A DNA stretch of 47,244 nt, from contig CAJNDS010000969.1 in NCBI GenBank assembly GCA_905221605.1, positions 1 to 47,244 of the forward strand, read 5' to 3'. Below the pieces are notes generated by a model. The model saw only the letters and a program-made list of their open reading frames with translations. It was not told where the DNA came from and ran no database searches. The position numbers and the translations under genes are program-made. Shown piece after piece: positions 30,605-39,482 of this stretch. Every line of letters begins with the position of its first letter. The first letter of the stretch is position 1. Source of the DNA: Symbiodinium natans. Lineage: Eukaryota > Sar > Dinophyceae > Suessiales > Symbiodiniaceae.

Positions 30605-30748
30605 ATGTGGAGCACAATGCTTCGTAGGGCTGCGAACGAAGCAGCGAAGCTGCAGATTGAGAAAAGACGACTGGCTCTTGCTTGCGGCTTTGTGCTTCTG
30701 CCGCGTCAAAATGTAGCAAACCCACCTTTGTTCATTCATTCGCTGTAG
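30605..30748 (+). CDS. Small ORF or first exon, 47 aa
   Basis: ATG to TAG: MWSTMLRRAANEAAKLQIEK, then a hydrophobic ALACGFVLLP stretch. The Arg-rich, acid-free amphipathic start is of mitochondrial-presequence type. It may be the first exon of the next gene, or chance. Confidence 0.3.
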   Translation: MWSTMLRRAANEAAKLQIEKRRLALACGFVLLPRQNVANPPLFIHSL

Positions 30749-31450
30749 GGTGGTGTGTTTGTTCAGTATAAGTCTTGTTGCTGTTGCCCGCTGCCCGATT
30801 GTGATGCAGTGGCATGTGTTGATTCTGTGCAGCTTGCCGCCTTTTCTGACTGTTGGCATATTTCCGCATCTTCCTGGTTGCAGTGATATGGGTGATATTT
30901 GCCCAAACGGACAAAATCATGTAGGGAAAAGATGAAGCCCAGGCCATAGCGTCACTTCGCATGTTGCCGAAAGCCCTCACATGTGCCGACACTTCTAGAT
31001 TTCACCCTTCGCCGTAGACCGTCCCACACGCCTGTCGTATTGCCGCGCGCAATGTCGCGAGGTTCCCTACCATGCTTTCGTGTGTCATGCGGCCCTCTTC
31101 CTCCATGGTCTTGTTTGCACCCATATGAGGCAAAAGTTCCTTCGAGCGAGTCTTTCCACGGTCGGGTTCTGAACCGGCGCCACCAGGCCATCGATGTCAC
31201 GCATACGTCGTACGTCGGATGCTGAACTTCGCTGCGCCATGAGCATCTCGGCGGCCTTGCAGGAGAGGCTCCATCCGTGCATGAGCTCTTCTCCATGGCT
31301 GTGAGCCAGCGACCCAGTGACGACCAGCTGCTTGTTGAGAGGCTTTCGAGGACTTGAGGCTATTTTGCGGCTTTTGTATGTCAAGAGTATTGATGGTATT
31401 ACCAAATGAGAACAACAAGAATCAATAGTAGCCGTAAGGATAACATGAAT
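30749..31450. other. No supported gene
   Basis: Several short frames on both strands, none with motifs or splice context that I trust. Confidence 0.35.
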
Positions 31451-31451
31451 C

Positions 31452-31696
31452 ATGTTCACAATGCATCATGAGCTCAAGATGCTTTCCAGGAGAAGAGTAA
31501 GCCCTAAACCCTAAACCCTAAACCCTAAACCCTAAACCCTAAACCCTAAACCCTGAACCCTGAACCCTGAACCCTGAACCCTAAACCCTTAACCCTAAAC
31601 CAGGAGAAGAGCTGCCACTACCACAGCTGGCAGAAGCTTTGAGTCGGCTGCATGGTGCACGGTGCTCAGCAACTTGCCTCTTGTACTCTGTTTCGG
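31452..31696 (+). CDS. Exon interrupted by a telomeric-repeat intron flanked by direct repeats
   Basis: ATG at 31452 reads MFTMHHELKMLS and reaches CCAG at 31486-31489. A GA-AG intron 31490-31603 joins to GAGAAGAG at 31604, restoring an uninterrupted frame (RRRAATTTAGRSFESAAWC...). The block CCAGGAGAAGAG stands on both sides of the array (31486-31497 and 31600-31611), so the exon equals the pre-insertion sequence. An alternative GTAAGC donor at 31497 would not restore it. The exon could end at donor GTTTAG (31697), the start of a TTTAGGG array. Protein family unknown. Confidence 0.45.
31498..31600. repeat. Interstitial telomeric repeat (CCCTAAA), ~102 bp, with 12-bp flanking duplication
   Basis: About 14 units, four of them CCCTGAA. 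Flanked by direct repeats of CCAGGAGAAGAG, like a target-site duplication. Confidence 0.95.
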
Positions 31697-31726
31697 GTTT
31701 AGGGTTTAGGGTTCAGGGTTTAGGCT
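31695..31726. repeat. Interstitial telomeric repeat (TTTAGGG orientation), ~32 bp
   Basis: Four units, about 95 bases after the oppositely oriented array and directly before a foldback element. Confidence 0.9.
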
Positions 31727-31831
31727 CTACTTGGAGGTTCATGGCAACCATATTAGCGTACTTAGGGGGCTTATAAGTGGGTTATAAGTACAGTTAGAAG
31801 TAGTCCATAAGTACCATGAACCTCCAAGTAG
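31727..31831. mobile_element. 105-bp foldback (MITE-like) element
   Basis: Perfect 18-bp inverted termini: CTACTTGGAGGTTCATGG (31727-31744) and its complement (31814-31831). The inside holds TTATAAGT-type inverted blocks. It abuts the TTTAGGG array. Confidence 0.8.
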
Positions 31832-31869
31832 CACTGTTGGAGAGTTCTGCTTAATGTTCCGCTTGTTCC

Positions 31870-32810
31870 GTGCACTTCAAGCGCCTTCGTTTGGACTTAG
31901 ATACGGCTTACAATGGCAGCCGCAGCGTGCCCAGGGCAAACCACATCAACCCACCTGTAGTTCCAGGGCAAAGCTGTGTAGCCCAGCAGTATGCAGCGGA
32001 AGGAGTAGCTTCTGAGTTCTGCACAGTCAAGAGTGTGGGCTTGCCTTGTGATTGACCAAAGCTGCGAAGTGTAGAGATGGACGTGGCGCGATCTGCAGCG
32101 CTCCGCTGCCACTCTGGCACAAGACCTCAGTCTCAGTGTTTTAGTATCCTTAACAACCTGGTAAGCAGCATGGCAACACGGCAGCTAGCTGCAAGCGCCT
32201 CAAAGCTTCCAAGACGTCAGCTGTAGCTTTGCAGAAACGTTGTGCCAAGAGCGGGGCTCTTTTTGGCCGAGAGCAATGGGTAGATGAGTGAGCCGGCAGC
32301 TTGCCCACAACCACAGTTTGTGGCTCACCCCACGCAGGCAGGGTTTGGCTGTGTTGTGCTTTGGGACGCATGGGACGCTTGTAGCACCCGGCGTCACGTC
32401 CTGTGCTCGCCGACTGAGCTTGTGCTGTGACCCATCTGCGAGAGGTCATCAAGGCACTGAGGGTGTCTGGTGTCATCGAAAGCCATGACGCTGACAGCGT
32501 GGACGCAATCACGGCAACTTGTCCGCATGAGCAGCTGGCGTGGGCCGCTGGCATCGGCCATGGATGGGCATAGACGGAGCATCACGCACATACCTTTCTT
32601 TGTCAATTCCTTGTGCTTGTCTAATCTTGTAAGATGATGATGCAGCCAGGAATGGCTCCAACGTCTGCAGCTACAGCTGGGCGGCGCGTTCACCTGGGCC
32701 ACCGAGGAGACCGAGGACAAGAGCTGTCGCAAGCGTTGCGCGTGGGCTGCGGGTATTCTGCGGGTGGTTGCAAAATTGCCAAGTCCGTGTAGACCTGCCT
32801 TTGTTGAGGG
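31870..32810 (+). CDS. Candidate exons upstream of the kinase domain
   Basis: Three stretches read like real exons: ~31920-32055 (NHINPPVVPGQSCVAQQY, SEFCTVKSVGLPC); ~32427-32560 (VTHLREVIKALRVSGVIES, DAITATCPHEQLAWAAG); and 32650-~32810 (EWLQRLQLQLGGAFTWATEE, CAWAAGILRVVAKLPS), the last following an acceptor CCAG|G. They may code the N-terminal part of the kinase that follows, but the joins are not resolved. 32060-32420 shows nothing certain. Confidence 0.35.
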
Positions 32811-32826
32811 CTTGACCTGATGGCAG

Positions 32827-35800
32827 GATGGCTTCACGATCAACGGTGAGCGCTTTCAAATAGAAGGTCTTCTAGGCCCTGCTGTGCTGGTGTGAGGGTT
32901 GTACTCGGAAACCCAGCCGTTGTCACCCTTGTCCCTCTGCTACAGGAGAAGGCAGCTTTGGGTCTGTCTACAAATGTCTTTGTGACGGTCAGTCTGTGGC
33001 CGTCAAAGTCCTCAGTACAGCAGCTCGGACCATGAGAAAGAATTTTAAGGACAAAAGAATCTGAAGGGGCTTGGAGAACCTGCCTGAAACCCTGGCCCTC
33101 CCGGGTGTAGGACGTTTAGGACTCATCCTGCAGTGCGTCGGCGCACACTTGATTCTTGATCCTTTGTACGGGCCAAGGAACGTAACAAATGCCTTGCAAG
33201 TGTGCAGATGGGAATCATAGGTGACGGATCTTGAGGGTTCATGGGGGCAGGCGTGCCTGCATTTTGAATGGAGCCAAATTGTACGCAGCCTTGCTGGATA
33301 ATTAGTGTCGAACCATACCAAGCAGTTTTCTTCCTGCCAGTGTAGCTTAAGGAGAGGATTGCCATGATGACCAACTGCTCACAGCAAGTCGTTCTGAGGC
33401 TTGGGACTTAGCTTGCGAAAACGAGAACTCCCTCCTCGCTCCTATCTCACTTCCCTCTCTCGCTCTCATCTCACCCTGTCATCGCGTGGAGTGGTTGCAG
33501 CTGCAGCGTAACTGCATGTCGTTCTGAGACCGCTTGGTTCAATCCCTTGGACAGCCAAGGATGTACTTACGTTGTACCGTTGGATCTGTCAGTGACGTAG
33601 CGACCGTCTGCCAAGGAGAATGCTGCAGGAAGCTGAGATTCTTGGTTGTCTCGGCGGCCATCCCAACATTGTCCAGCTACGGTCTGCTGCTGTTTCGCAG
33701 CAGACCCTGCGAATTTACATCTCTATGCATCTTACTTGCATTAGGTGGCCGCTAGGGACTCTGGGCATCTCTTCTGAAGGACCCGCTGATTTACCGAGGC
33801 AGCTGCTTGAGTGCAACGATCTTTTTTCCGAAATGTTGCGACGTCGGCAGCAGCCTTTCTCGGAGCGGGACGCCCGAGAGGCACAAGACTCGGATCTTCG
33901 GTGTGTTTTGCTCCGCTCATCACGAGCTGCTGTCAGGCGCTGACGCAGGTGATCATGGCGGTTGTACATTGCCACCGTCGAGGGGTTGCACATCGAGCTA
34001 CTCAACTCGATCTGTCCAAAGCTAGTTCCGACACTTCCTAGCTGGGTATGGATCTTGCCAGTGCCGCCAGTGCCAGTTGTCAGAGTTGTCCGAGATGTGG
34101 TGCACAAACAATCTAAGGACATCAAGCTTGAGAATCTCATGGTGGCCAGCCGCCAACCGTTAGTGGTGAAGCTCATTGATTTTGGCCAGGTCCTGGGCTT
34201 AATTTTTCAGTTTCTCATGATGGCAAAAAAAGAGCAGCAGATGGAATGTGCTTGCAGCAGAAAAAATGGCCCTAAGCCCTCCGGAACGCCTGCCATGAAT
34301 TGTGTGGAGGCAGTGATGCACGACCAATCTCACGAGAGGATGCGGAGCGTCGTGCGACTCTCAGATCTGATCTCTCTTTGAATCCTCTGCGATGCTGTCT
34401 GGTTGGGTGTGTGGATTTTAGGTTTAGGGTTTGAGAGTCAACAGCCCTGAATAGGGTTTCTAGTGCCCTCTATTCGAAATCCTTATTAATGTTGCACCCG
34501 GTTTAGTGTGGGGCCCCCCCCCCCCCCTGAACAGTCGCGGGGGTGGATGGGGTCCTGAATAAACGGGCCCGGATTTTATATGATTTTAATAGGGAGGAGT
34601 TTAGATAGATTTAAAAGGGATCCGTATGAATCTAAAAGGGATGAGCTTATATGAATTTAAAAGGGAGCCGCGCGAATCGAAAAGGGGTCCGGGATGAGTT
34701 TATACATGAATTTAAAAGGGATCCATAGGCTTTTTCCAAATTCGGAGCCTCCAGGCCGGGGCCTGGACATTAAAGCGGGTCCCATATCAGTCCCATTATA
34801 GCGGGTCGGAGGGGGCCCCGTGACCACCCCCTTGTCGGATTGAACGAAACCAATTTTTCAAATAGTTTCTCAAAGGGAACTAATGGTTTCGGGCCGGTTG
34901 GAATGGATGAGGTCGGCCTTTAAAATCACAAGGTCCGGCTTTAAAATCATAAGGCCCGGCTGTAAGCCGGAGCCTCCGGGCCGAAACAAGCCCCAAATCC
35001 TAAAGAAAAATTTGCGGATTTCGGGGGCGGTTTGTCTTTATAGCGGGAGTCCCAAACAGTCAGCATGTCCTGAATAATTCGGCCAGTTTGTCTTAAAACG
35101 GGGGGCCGATACTAAACCGGGGTGCAACATTAAGGAATGTTCGGTAATAAGCTGGAACATCCCAACTTGAAGCTGTGGACGTGGCTGCCGGCGTGCTTTC
35201 GGAAGGCTAAGAGGCAGCACAGCGAAGGAAGGTCGCGTCACCCGAAGCCACAAGTGGGGTACACGATGAGGAGGGTGACTACGAGGTCTTTACAGGTGTT
35301 TGCTTTTGCTTCCCTTGATCCTTTTTCTACGATAAAGTGGCAAAAGGAGTGCGGAAAGCTGCCGTGCTGTTGGTGCTGCGGTGATTTGTCCGGCAGCTGC
35401 AGAGTCCAGTTCCACCGGATCATCCCTGAGGCCAAGACATTGACGACAACATCGGTGTACACCCCACCAGAGGTGCAGAAGGCCACGCAGGAAGCGGACA
35501 TGTGTGCTCGTTTTCATGTCACATGGCGAACAATAAGAGAGCCTCGTAACTTGTAAACCTCTTCGCGAGATCGCGAGTGCAGTCGGGGAGTTTTTTGCAC
35601 GTGCTTTCTGGGATACATGAGGTTGCCACCGTCTCGGCCGGTAGGAGCGTGGCCCTGCGAAGTTTGCTCCTCGCTTTTTCGCTGTGACCCAGTGCACGTC
35701 AGATACTAGAGTTCGTGCACGCTCGCGGTGTATGCACACGCAAGAACATGTATGTAGAAGCAACTTGGCCACGCGACACAATCGAAAAGAAACAACGCGA

Positions 35801-36376
35801 TCCCGTGTGCATGGTCTACGTCTTACATGAGCACTGCTGTGCCCGCCTCGGTTGAGGACAAAACGTGATGCGTGCTTATCTTGTCAGGACAACGAGGCCT
35901 ACGATCCATTCAAGCTGGTGCTCTGCAAAGCATCGGTATCTCTTTGTGGCTACTGTTGCATCACTCTGACGTGGTCAGTTCTCAAAGTTGTGGTCCCTGA
36001 ATACATGGGGGCCGTCTAATAAACAGTAATCCCCAAAACAGACCCTACTTTAAAGAAATGACTACATGACATTGCTCAGCCAAGGATTCCTTTGCGGTGG
36101 GAGTGGTCTTGTATGCTCTCCTGATGAATGCTCTCCCACAGACCAGCAAAGGTTGCTCCTACGTGACTTGCTTGTGTGAGATAACCCTAAACCCCAAACC
36201 CAAACCCTAAACCCTAAACCCTAAACCCTAAACCCTAAATCCCCATGAGTCTGAGCTTCCGTGGCAACACACGCCGTAGACCAAGGAGAGGCACCCCAAG
36301 TGGAAGTTGTTGTCAACAAATGCGCAAGACCTTATCAAGCAGCTCATGGAGCCTGATCCGACTCACAGCTGGCTTA
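32827..36376 (+). CDS. Serine/threonine-type protein kinase, split into short exons
   Basis: Exons in order: 32827-32875 (INGERFQIEGLL); GC-AG intron; 32946-~33033 (GEGSFGSVYK Gly-rich loop, VAVKVL with the ATP lysine); ~33616-33744 (QEAEILGCLGGHPNIVQL, helix C glutamate); ~33799-33886 (LECNDLFSEML, FSERDAREA); 33949-33996 (MAVVHCHRRGVAHR); GC-AG intron; 34118-34189 (DIKLENLM catalytic loop, KLIDFGQ); 35431-35501 (TTTSVYTPPEV, subdomain VIII); perhaps 35583-35630 (RGVFCTCFLGYM); 35888-35935 (DNEAYDPFKLVLCKAS); 36286-~36376 (HPKWKLLSTNAQDLIKQLME, subdomain XI). HR plus DIKLEN and DFG indicate an active kinase. Phases agree at most joins; the link around subdomain IX is incomplete. The 1.2-kb intron 34190-35430 holds a foldback element. 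The last exon ends in a TTTAGGG array whose GTTTAG could be the donor. A Ser/Thr-type kinase is likely; the subfamily is not resolved. Confidence 0.72.
34384..34473. other. Intronic sequence with a short telomeric motif
   Basis: Contains one TTTAGGGTTTGAG motif at 34420-34432. The frame before it (SGTPAMNCVEAV, ~34280) resembles a kinase segment but is bypassed by the better 35431 exon. Confidence 0.3.
34474..35145. mobile_element. ~670-bp foldback element with ~38-bp inverted termini, in kinase intron
   Basis: Left arm 34481-34520 (AATGTTGCACCCGGTTTAGT then C-run) is complementary with few mismatches to right arm 35099-35136 (G-run then ACTAAACCGGGGTGCAACAT). The inside has several GAATTTAAAAGGGAT-type repeats. 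It has no coding capacity, so it looks like a non-autonomous DNA transposon. Confidence 0.7.
36183..36240. repeat. Interstitial telomeric repeat (CCCTAAA), ~58 bp
   Basis: About eight units, 45 bases before the 36286 kinase exon and within the intron after 35935. A GTGTGAGATAA block precedes it. Confidence 0.94.
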
Positions 36377-36407
36377 GGGTTTAGGGTTTAGGGTTTAGGG
36401 TTCAGGG
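36374..36407. repeat. Interstitial telomeric repeat (TTTAGGG), ~35 bp
   Basis: Five units starting exactly where the kinase exon frame ends (CTTAGG|GTTTAGGG). Confidence 0.93.
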
Positions 36408-36409
36408 CA

Positions 36410-37055
36410 TTCAGATACTTGGGTGGTGGGGTCAGGCACTCGGGTCCTTTTCCAGCAGAGTCCTGTGCTTATGATCGAAGGTGTCTGAAAAGAGGGCCCC
36501 GCTTCTGAGCCTCCCCCCCCATGGTCTGTGTCTTGAAGTGCCAGGGTTGTACTTGGCAGTTGTAGCTCCGAAGGAACCGGCGCATCTCCATGTTAGACGC
36601 CTTGCAACATCCCTGGCTCCTAGCTCGAGGCTAATGCAAGATGCATGAACTCTGCACTCTGGTCACTTGCCTCATGAATGGAGTGATAGAATGCTGTGCT
36701 TTGGCAGTGCTTCCTTGCAGGCAGTTCCGGCAGTGCTGCGAGGCGCTTGCTTTTGTAAAGGGGCGGGGGGGGGGGGCATGGTGGACGCTTGCCCTTTGCA
36801 GGAGCTCGAGATCACAGACTCCCCTAGACAGAGACAGCGAGATGCAAGTGCTGCTCTCAGCGCAAGAGCTGAACAAGGCCTTGCAGCGCGAGTGCCTTGG
36901 CACTGGAATCATGGGAGTGCCTGGTGTTCTTGAGAGATGTAGCTAAGCGGCCCACTCTTAATTTTACCGCTACGTGACCCGCCTCGGCCCGGCCCAGCGC
37001 ATCCGCGTGAGCATGGTGATTCCACAGCGCCCAAGTCGCTGGACCCCAAGCAATA
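36410..37055. other. Weakly coding or non-coding
   Basis: Overlapping frames around 36800-36940 (LSAQELNKALQRECLG in one, RQRDASAALSARAEQGLAAR in another) could be one exon, but the frame is undecided. Confidence 0.2.
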
Positions 37056-37057
37056 AG

Positions 37058-37197
37058 GGTTGGGTTTAGGGTCTATAGGGTTCCGGGTTTATTGTTTTAT
37101 GGTTTGGGGTTTAGGGTTGAGGGTTAGTTTGGGATTGAGGGCTTAGGGCTCAAGGTTCACGCTTTGGGGTTTAGGGTTTTTTTGGGTTTAGGGTTCG
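37058..37197. repeat. Degenerate telomeric repeat (TTTAGGG), ~140 bp
   Basis: A mixture of GGGTTTA, GGGTTGA and TTTGGGG units, the most decayed array of this orientation. Confidence 0.85.
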
Positions 37198-37229
37198 GCT
37201 TGGAGTGATCGTCGGGTTGAGCCAGGCCC

Positions 37230-37375
37230 CTCAGGGGGGGAGGGGTAGGGGGGGTGGGGGTGAAGGGGGGCAGCGGGAAGGGGGGGGGTTCGTTGAAGGT
37301 TTGAGGCTTAAGGTTTAAGGCTTAGACTTCTCGGCTCGTGCAGGGGGGGGGTGGGGGGGTGGGGGCTTCAACTGC
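37230..37375. repeat. Poly-G tracts with G-quadruplex potential
   Basis: Seven or more runs of 4-9 G separated by 1-6 bases around 37236-37290, and another group at 37344-37365. Confidence 0.7.
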
Positions 37376-37633
37376 CTCTGGTCCTGGCGAACCGTCCGCT
37401 TGCGGACCCCCGGTTTCCCAGGGGGGGTACCCATTTGAGGCAAAAAAAGGGGTCCGAAAAATGGTTTTGGGTGTGGGGGGAGGATTTGGAGGGGGGTGCC
37501 TGTTCTGACAACCTATACACCTCCGGCCCGAGGCCTCGGCGGATTATAGGCGACAATCTCGGCTGTTCTCAGCTTTCCGTAAATTCGGACGACGTCATGG
37601 CTTCGAGGCGTGGCTCAAGCTGCTGGCTTCTGA

Positions 37634-37957
37634 GTGGAAACGAAGAAGCTGAGAATGTTTGCCGTTGGTTCTGCTCCTTGGCACAGCGCTAGCATCGGCT
37701 CAATGGGCACAGCGAGGGGCTACCTCTGCTCAGGCAAATCCACCGACGAAAGTTTCGTCAAACTGCAGGACCCGTGCTCTCGAGACACGTTGTTGCCTGT
37801 TGTTGCAACGTGCATCTGGCGGGACGCTGCTGTCCTTAAATCACTCAAGCATCCGCGAGGAACGCTTGGCCTACACCCAGCAAGAAGAGCACAGAGCAGC
37901 ACCTTGCCATTGTTGGTGTGGCTTGAATGCTTGGTAGCTGCTGTTGAAGTTGTTTAA
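37634..37957 (+). CDS. Weak candidate exon, possibly kinase N-lobe
   Basis: One frame reads STDESFVKLQDP and IWRDAAVLKSLKHP, recalling a kinase lysine strand and helix C (REI-x-LLK-x-L-x-HP type). An overlapping frame reads PLVLLLGTALASAQWAQ, a signal-peptide-like start without ATG. Both cannot be right, and neither is joined to other exons. Confidence 0.22.
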   Translation: METKKLRMFAVGSAPWHSASIGSMGTARGYLCSGKSTDESFVKLQDPCSRDTLLPVVATCIWRDAAVLKSLKHPRGTLGLHPARRAQSSTLPLLVWLECLVAAVEVV

Positions 37958-37959
37958 CG

Positions 37960-38640
37960 TTCACAGCAGCGTTACTTAAAGGAGCTGGGTGTGTCGAGCA
38001 TCTAAGGACATCAACAAGAGGCTGTGTCAAATGGCGGACATGACACAGCGCTTGCGACTTGAGTGTCGCACCTCGTAGAAAACATGCTTTTGAGTATGCG
38101 CTGCGCTGTGCATTCAATGAGAATGTAGCATAGATTCGACTATGCATGTCTGTTTGGGGTAGGATCAAAAAAGGGTAGAAGTCCAACCATGTTCCATCCT
38201 TACGCAGAGAGCCAGACGAAATAGTCTTTAGTGACGGCCGACATGCAACTCCTCTCTTTCCCTTTTCATCCCTTTTCCTTTTTGGTTGTGAAGTGGAACA
38301 TTCGGTGTGTGCCCAGGCAACCTCAGGTTTGTCCCAAAGGCGAACCGGGAAGACAATTTCGACGTTGCCGCTCGGGCAAAAGTCGTCGTGCAGTGAGACA
38401 CGTCAGCCTCGACTCTGCCCAGCACGACATATGCAGTTGGCCAGCTTTTTTTATGGCAATTTGAGCAATGTTGCATCCGTCAGAGGCACGCATTAGGCTA
38501 GCACAACAGCTAAAAGGCGGGCCCTCAGGCTGGCTTTGCCCAGTTCAGGTTGAGTCAAAGCGACGAACCCATCGCGATTTGCACATGACTTTGACAGAAC
38601 AAATCGCAGGCTGCGTGATAGCAGTCAGACAGCAATGAAG
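37960..38640. other. No supported gene
   Basis: Short frames without motif or splice context. Confidence 0.4.
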
Positions 38641-38644
38641 AGAC

Positions 38645-38892
38645 ATGAAGAGACCCTTTCCAGCTGCGAGGGTCTGGAATTGGGGGGCCGACTTGCCCCA
38701 AACTGGGCTACTTAGGGTAGAGGCTGGCCTAGCCTCGAGTCGAAGAACCGAGCTTTCGGGCTTGAGGATTCAAAATCACAGGGTTTTCTTCGGCTTGAGT
38801 CAATTGGCTTCCCACTTTCCAAGCGAGCTCACGCCATTCTGCATGGCGTGGGGAAAGCCTTCCGACGGCAGCGTATCGAAGTGCCTCGACAG
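38645..38892 (+). CDS. Candidate first exon ending in a consensus donor
   Basis: ATG at 38645 (MKRPFPAARVWNWGADLP...) stays open for 83 codons and meets CAG|GTAAGT at 38892/38893, the cleanest donor in the window. A second frame through the same donor (RRQRIEVPRQ) is also open. Function unknown. Confidence 0.35.
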
Positions 38893-38899
38893 GTAAGTG

Positions 38900-39482
38900 C
38901 CGGCCGGCACTGGATCACATCGGAATTCGGGAGCGAGATAAACTCCGCCAGGGAGCGGCGTAGCGCGATCCGGACAATTGTGGGCAGGCCAGTAGTCTCT
39001 TGGCCCACTGTGGTCGACATGGCGGCAAGCTTATGTCACTTTCGATGTTGCGCAGCAGGCTCAATGCTTTGATTCAGCGCCGGCGGGCAAACGAGTAGGA
39101 AGGTTAGGGGACCAAGACACCATGGTTCCCTTCCGGCTGGTCGGGCCGCTTGGCTTGTCCCAGTCGCCGAGGATGCTGAACTGGTGTGACGCACCAGGGT
39201 CATCTTGGAGGAAGCTGTTGAACTGTTGTCCTGCGGACCTTGCACTGCTGGACATGCAAGAGGGCAAGCGGGCACCAAGCAAGGGTCAAGCGTTTGGGAT
39301 CTTAGATCTTGAGCCTTGATGGGACTGTGGAACAATGTGGAACAAGGGCTTGAAACAGCTTCTAACCGGGGCGGACGTGGTGGGGCGCAGGGACAAAGGG
39401 AGCTTTCGGCAACAGATGCGACTAAGCTGGGACATTTGGGACGCTGGTGCTGCGTGGAAAGCGTTGTCCACAGCCGCACCAG
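38900..39482 (+). other. Exon-like frames before the 39.5-kb gene
   Basis: 39122-39319 (LNCCPADLALLDMQEGKR) and ~39345-39480 (KGLKQLLTGADVVGR, LSWDIWDAGAAWKAL) look coding on the + strand. The second lies directly before 39483 but in another frame. Confidence 0.3.

Noticed and set aside
34266-34380. SGTPAMNCVEAV as the kinase activation-segment exon
   Set aside because: It reads on from DFGQ without a splice, but the 35431-35501 exon gives a better subdomain VIII (VYTPPEV) in phase with 34189.
35173-35210. EAVDVAAGVL as kinase subdomain IX
   Set aside because: It lies upstream of the subdomain VIII exon, so its order is wrong, and the conserved Trp is absent.
39036-39479. Minus-strand ORFs that look moderately coding
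   Set aside because: All reconstructed genes in the window run on the + strand, and + strand frames here are equally good.
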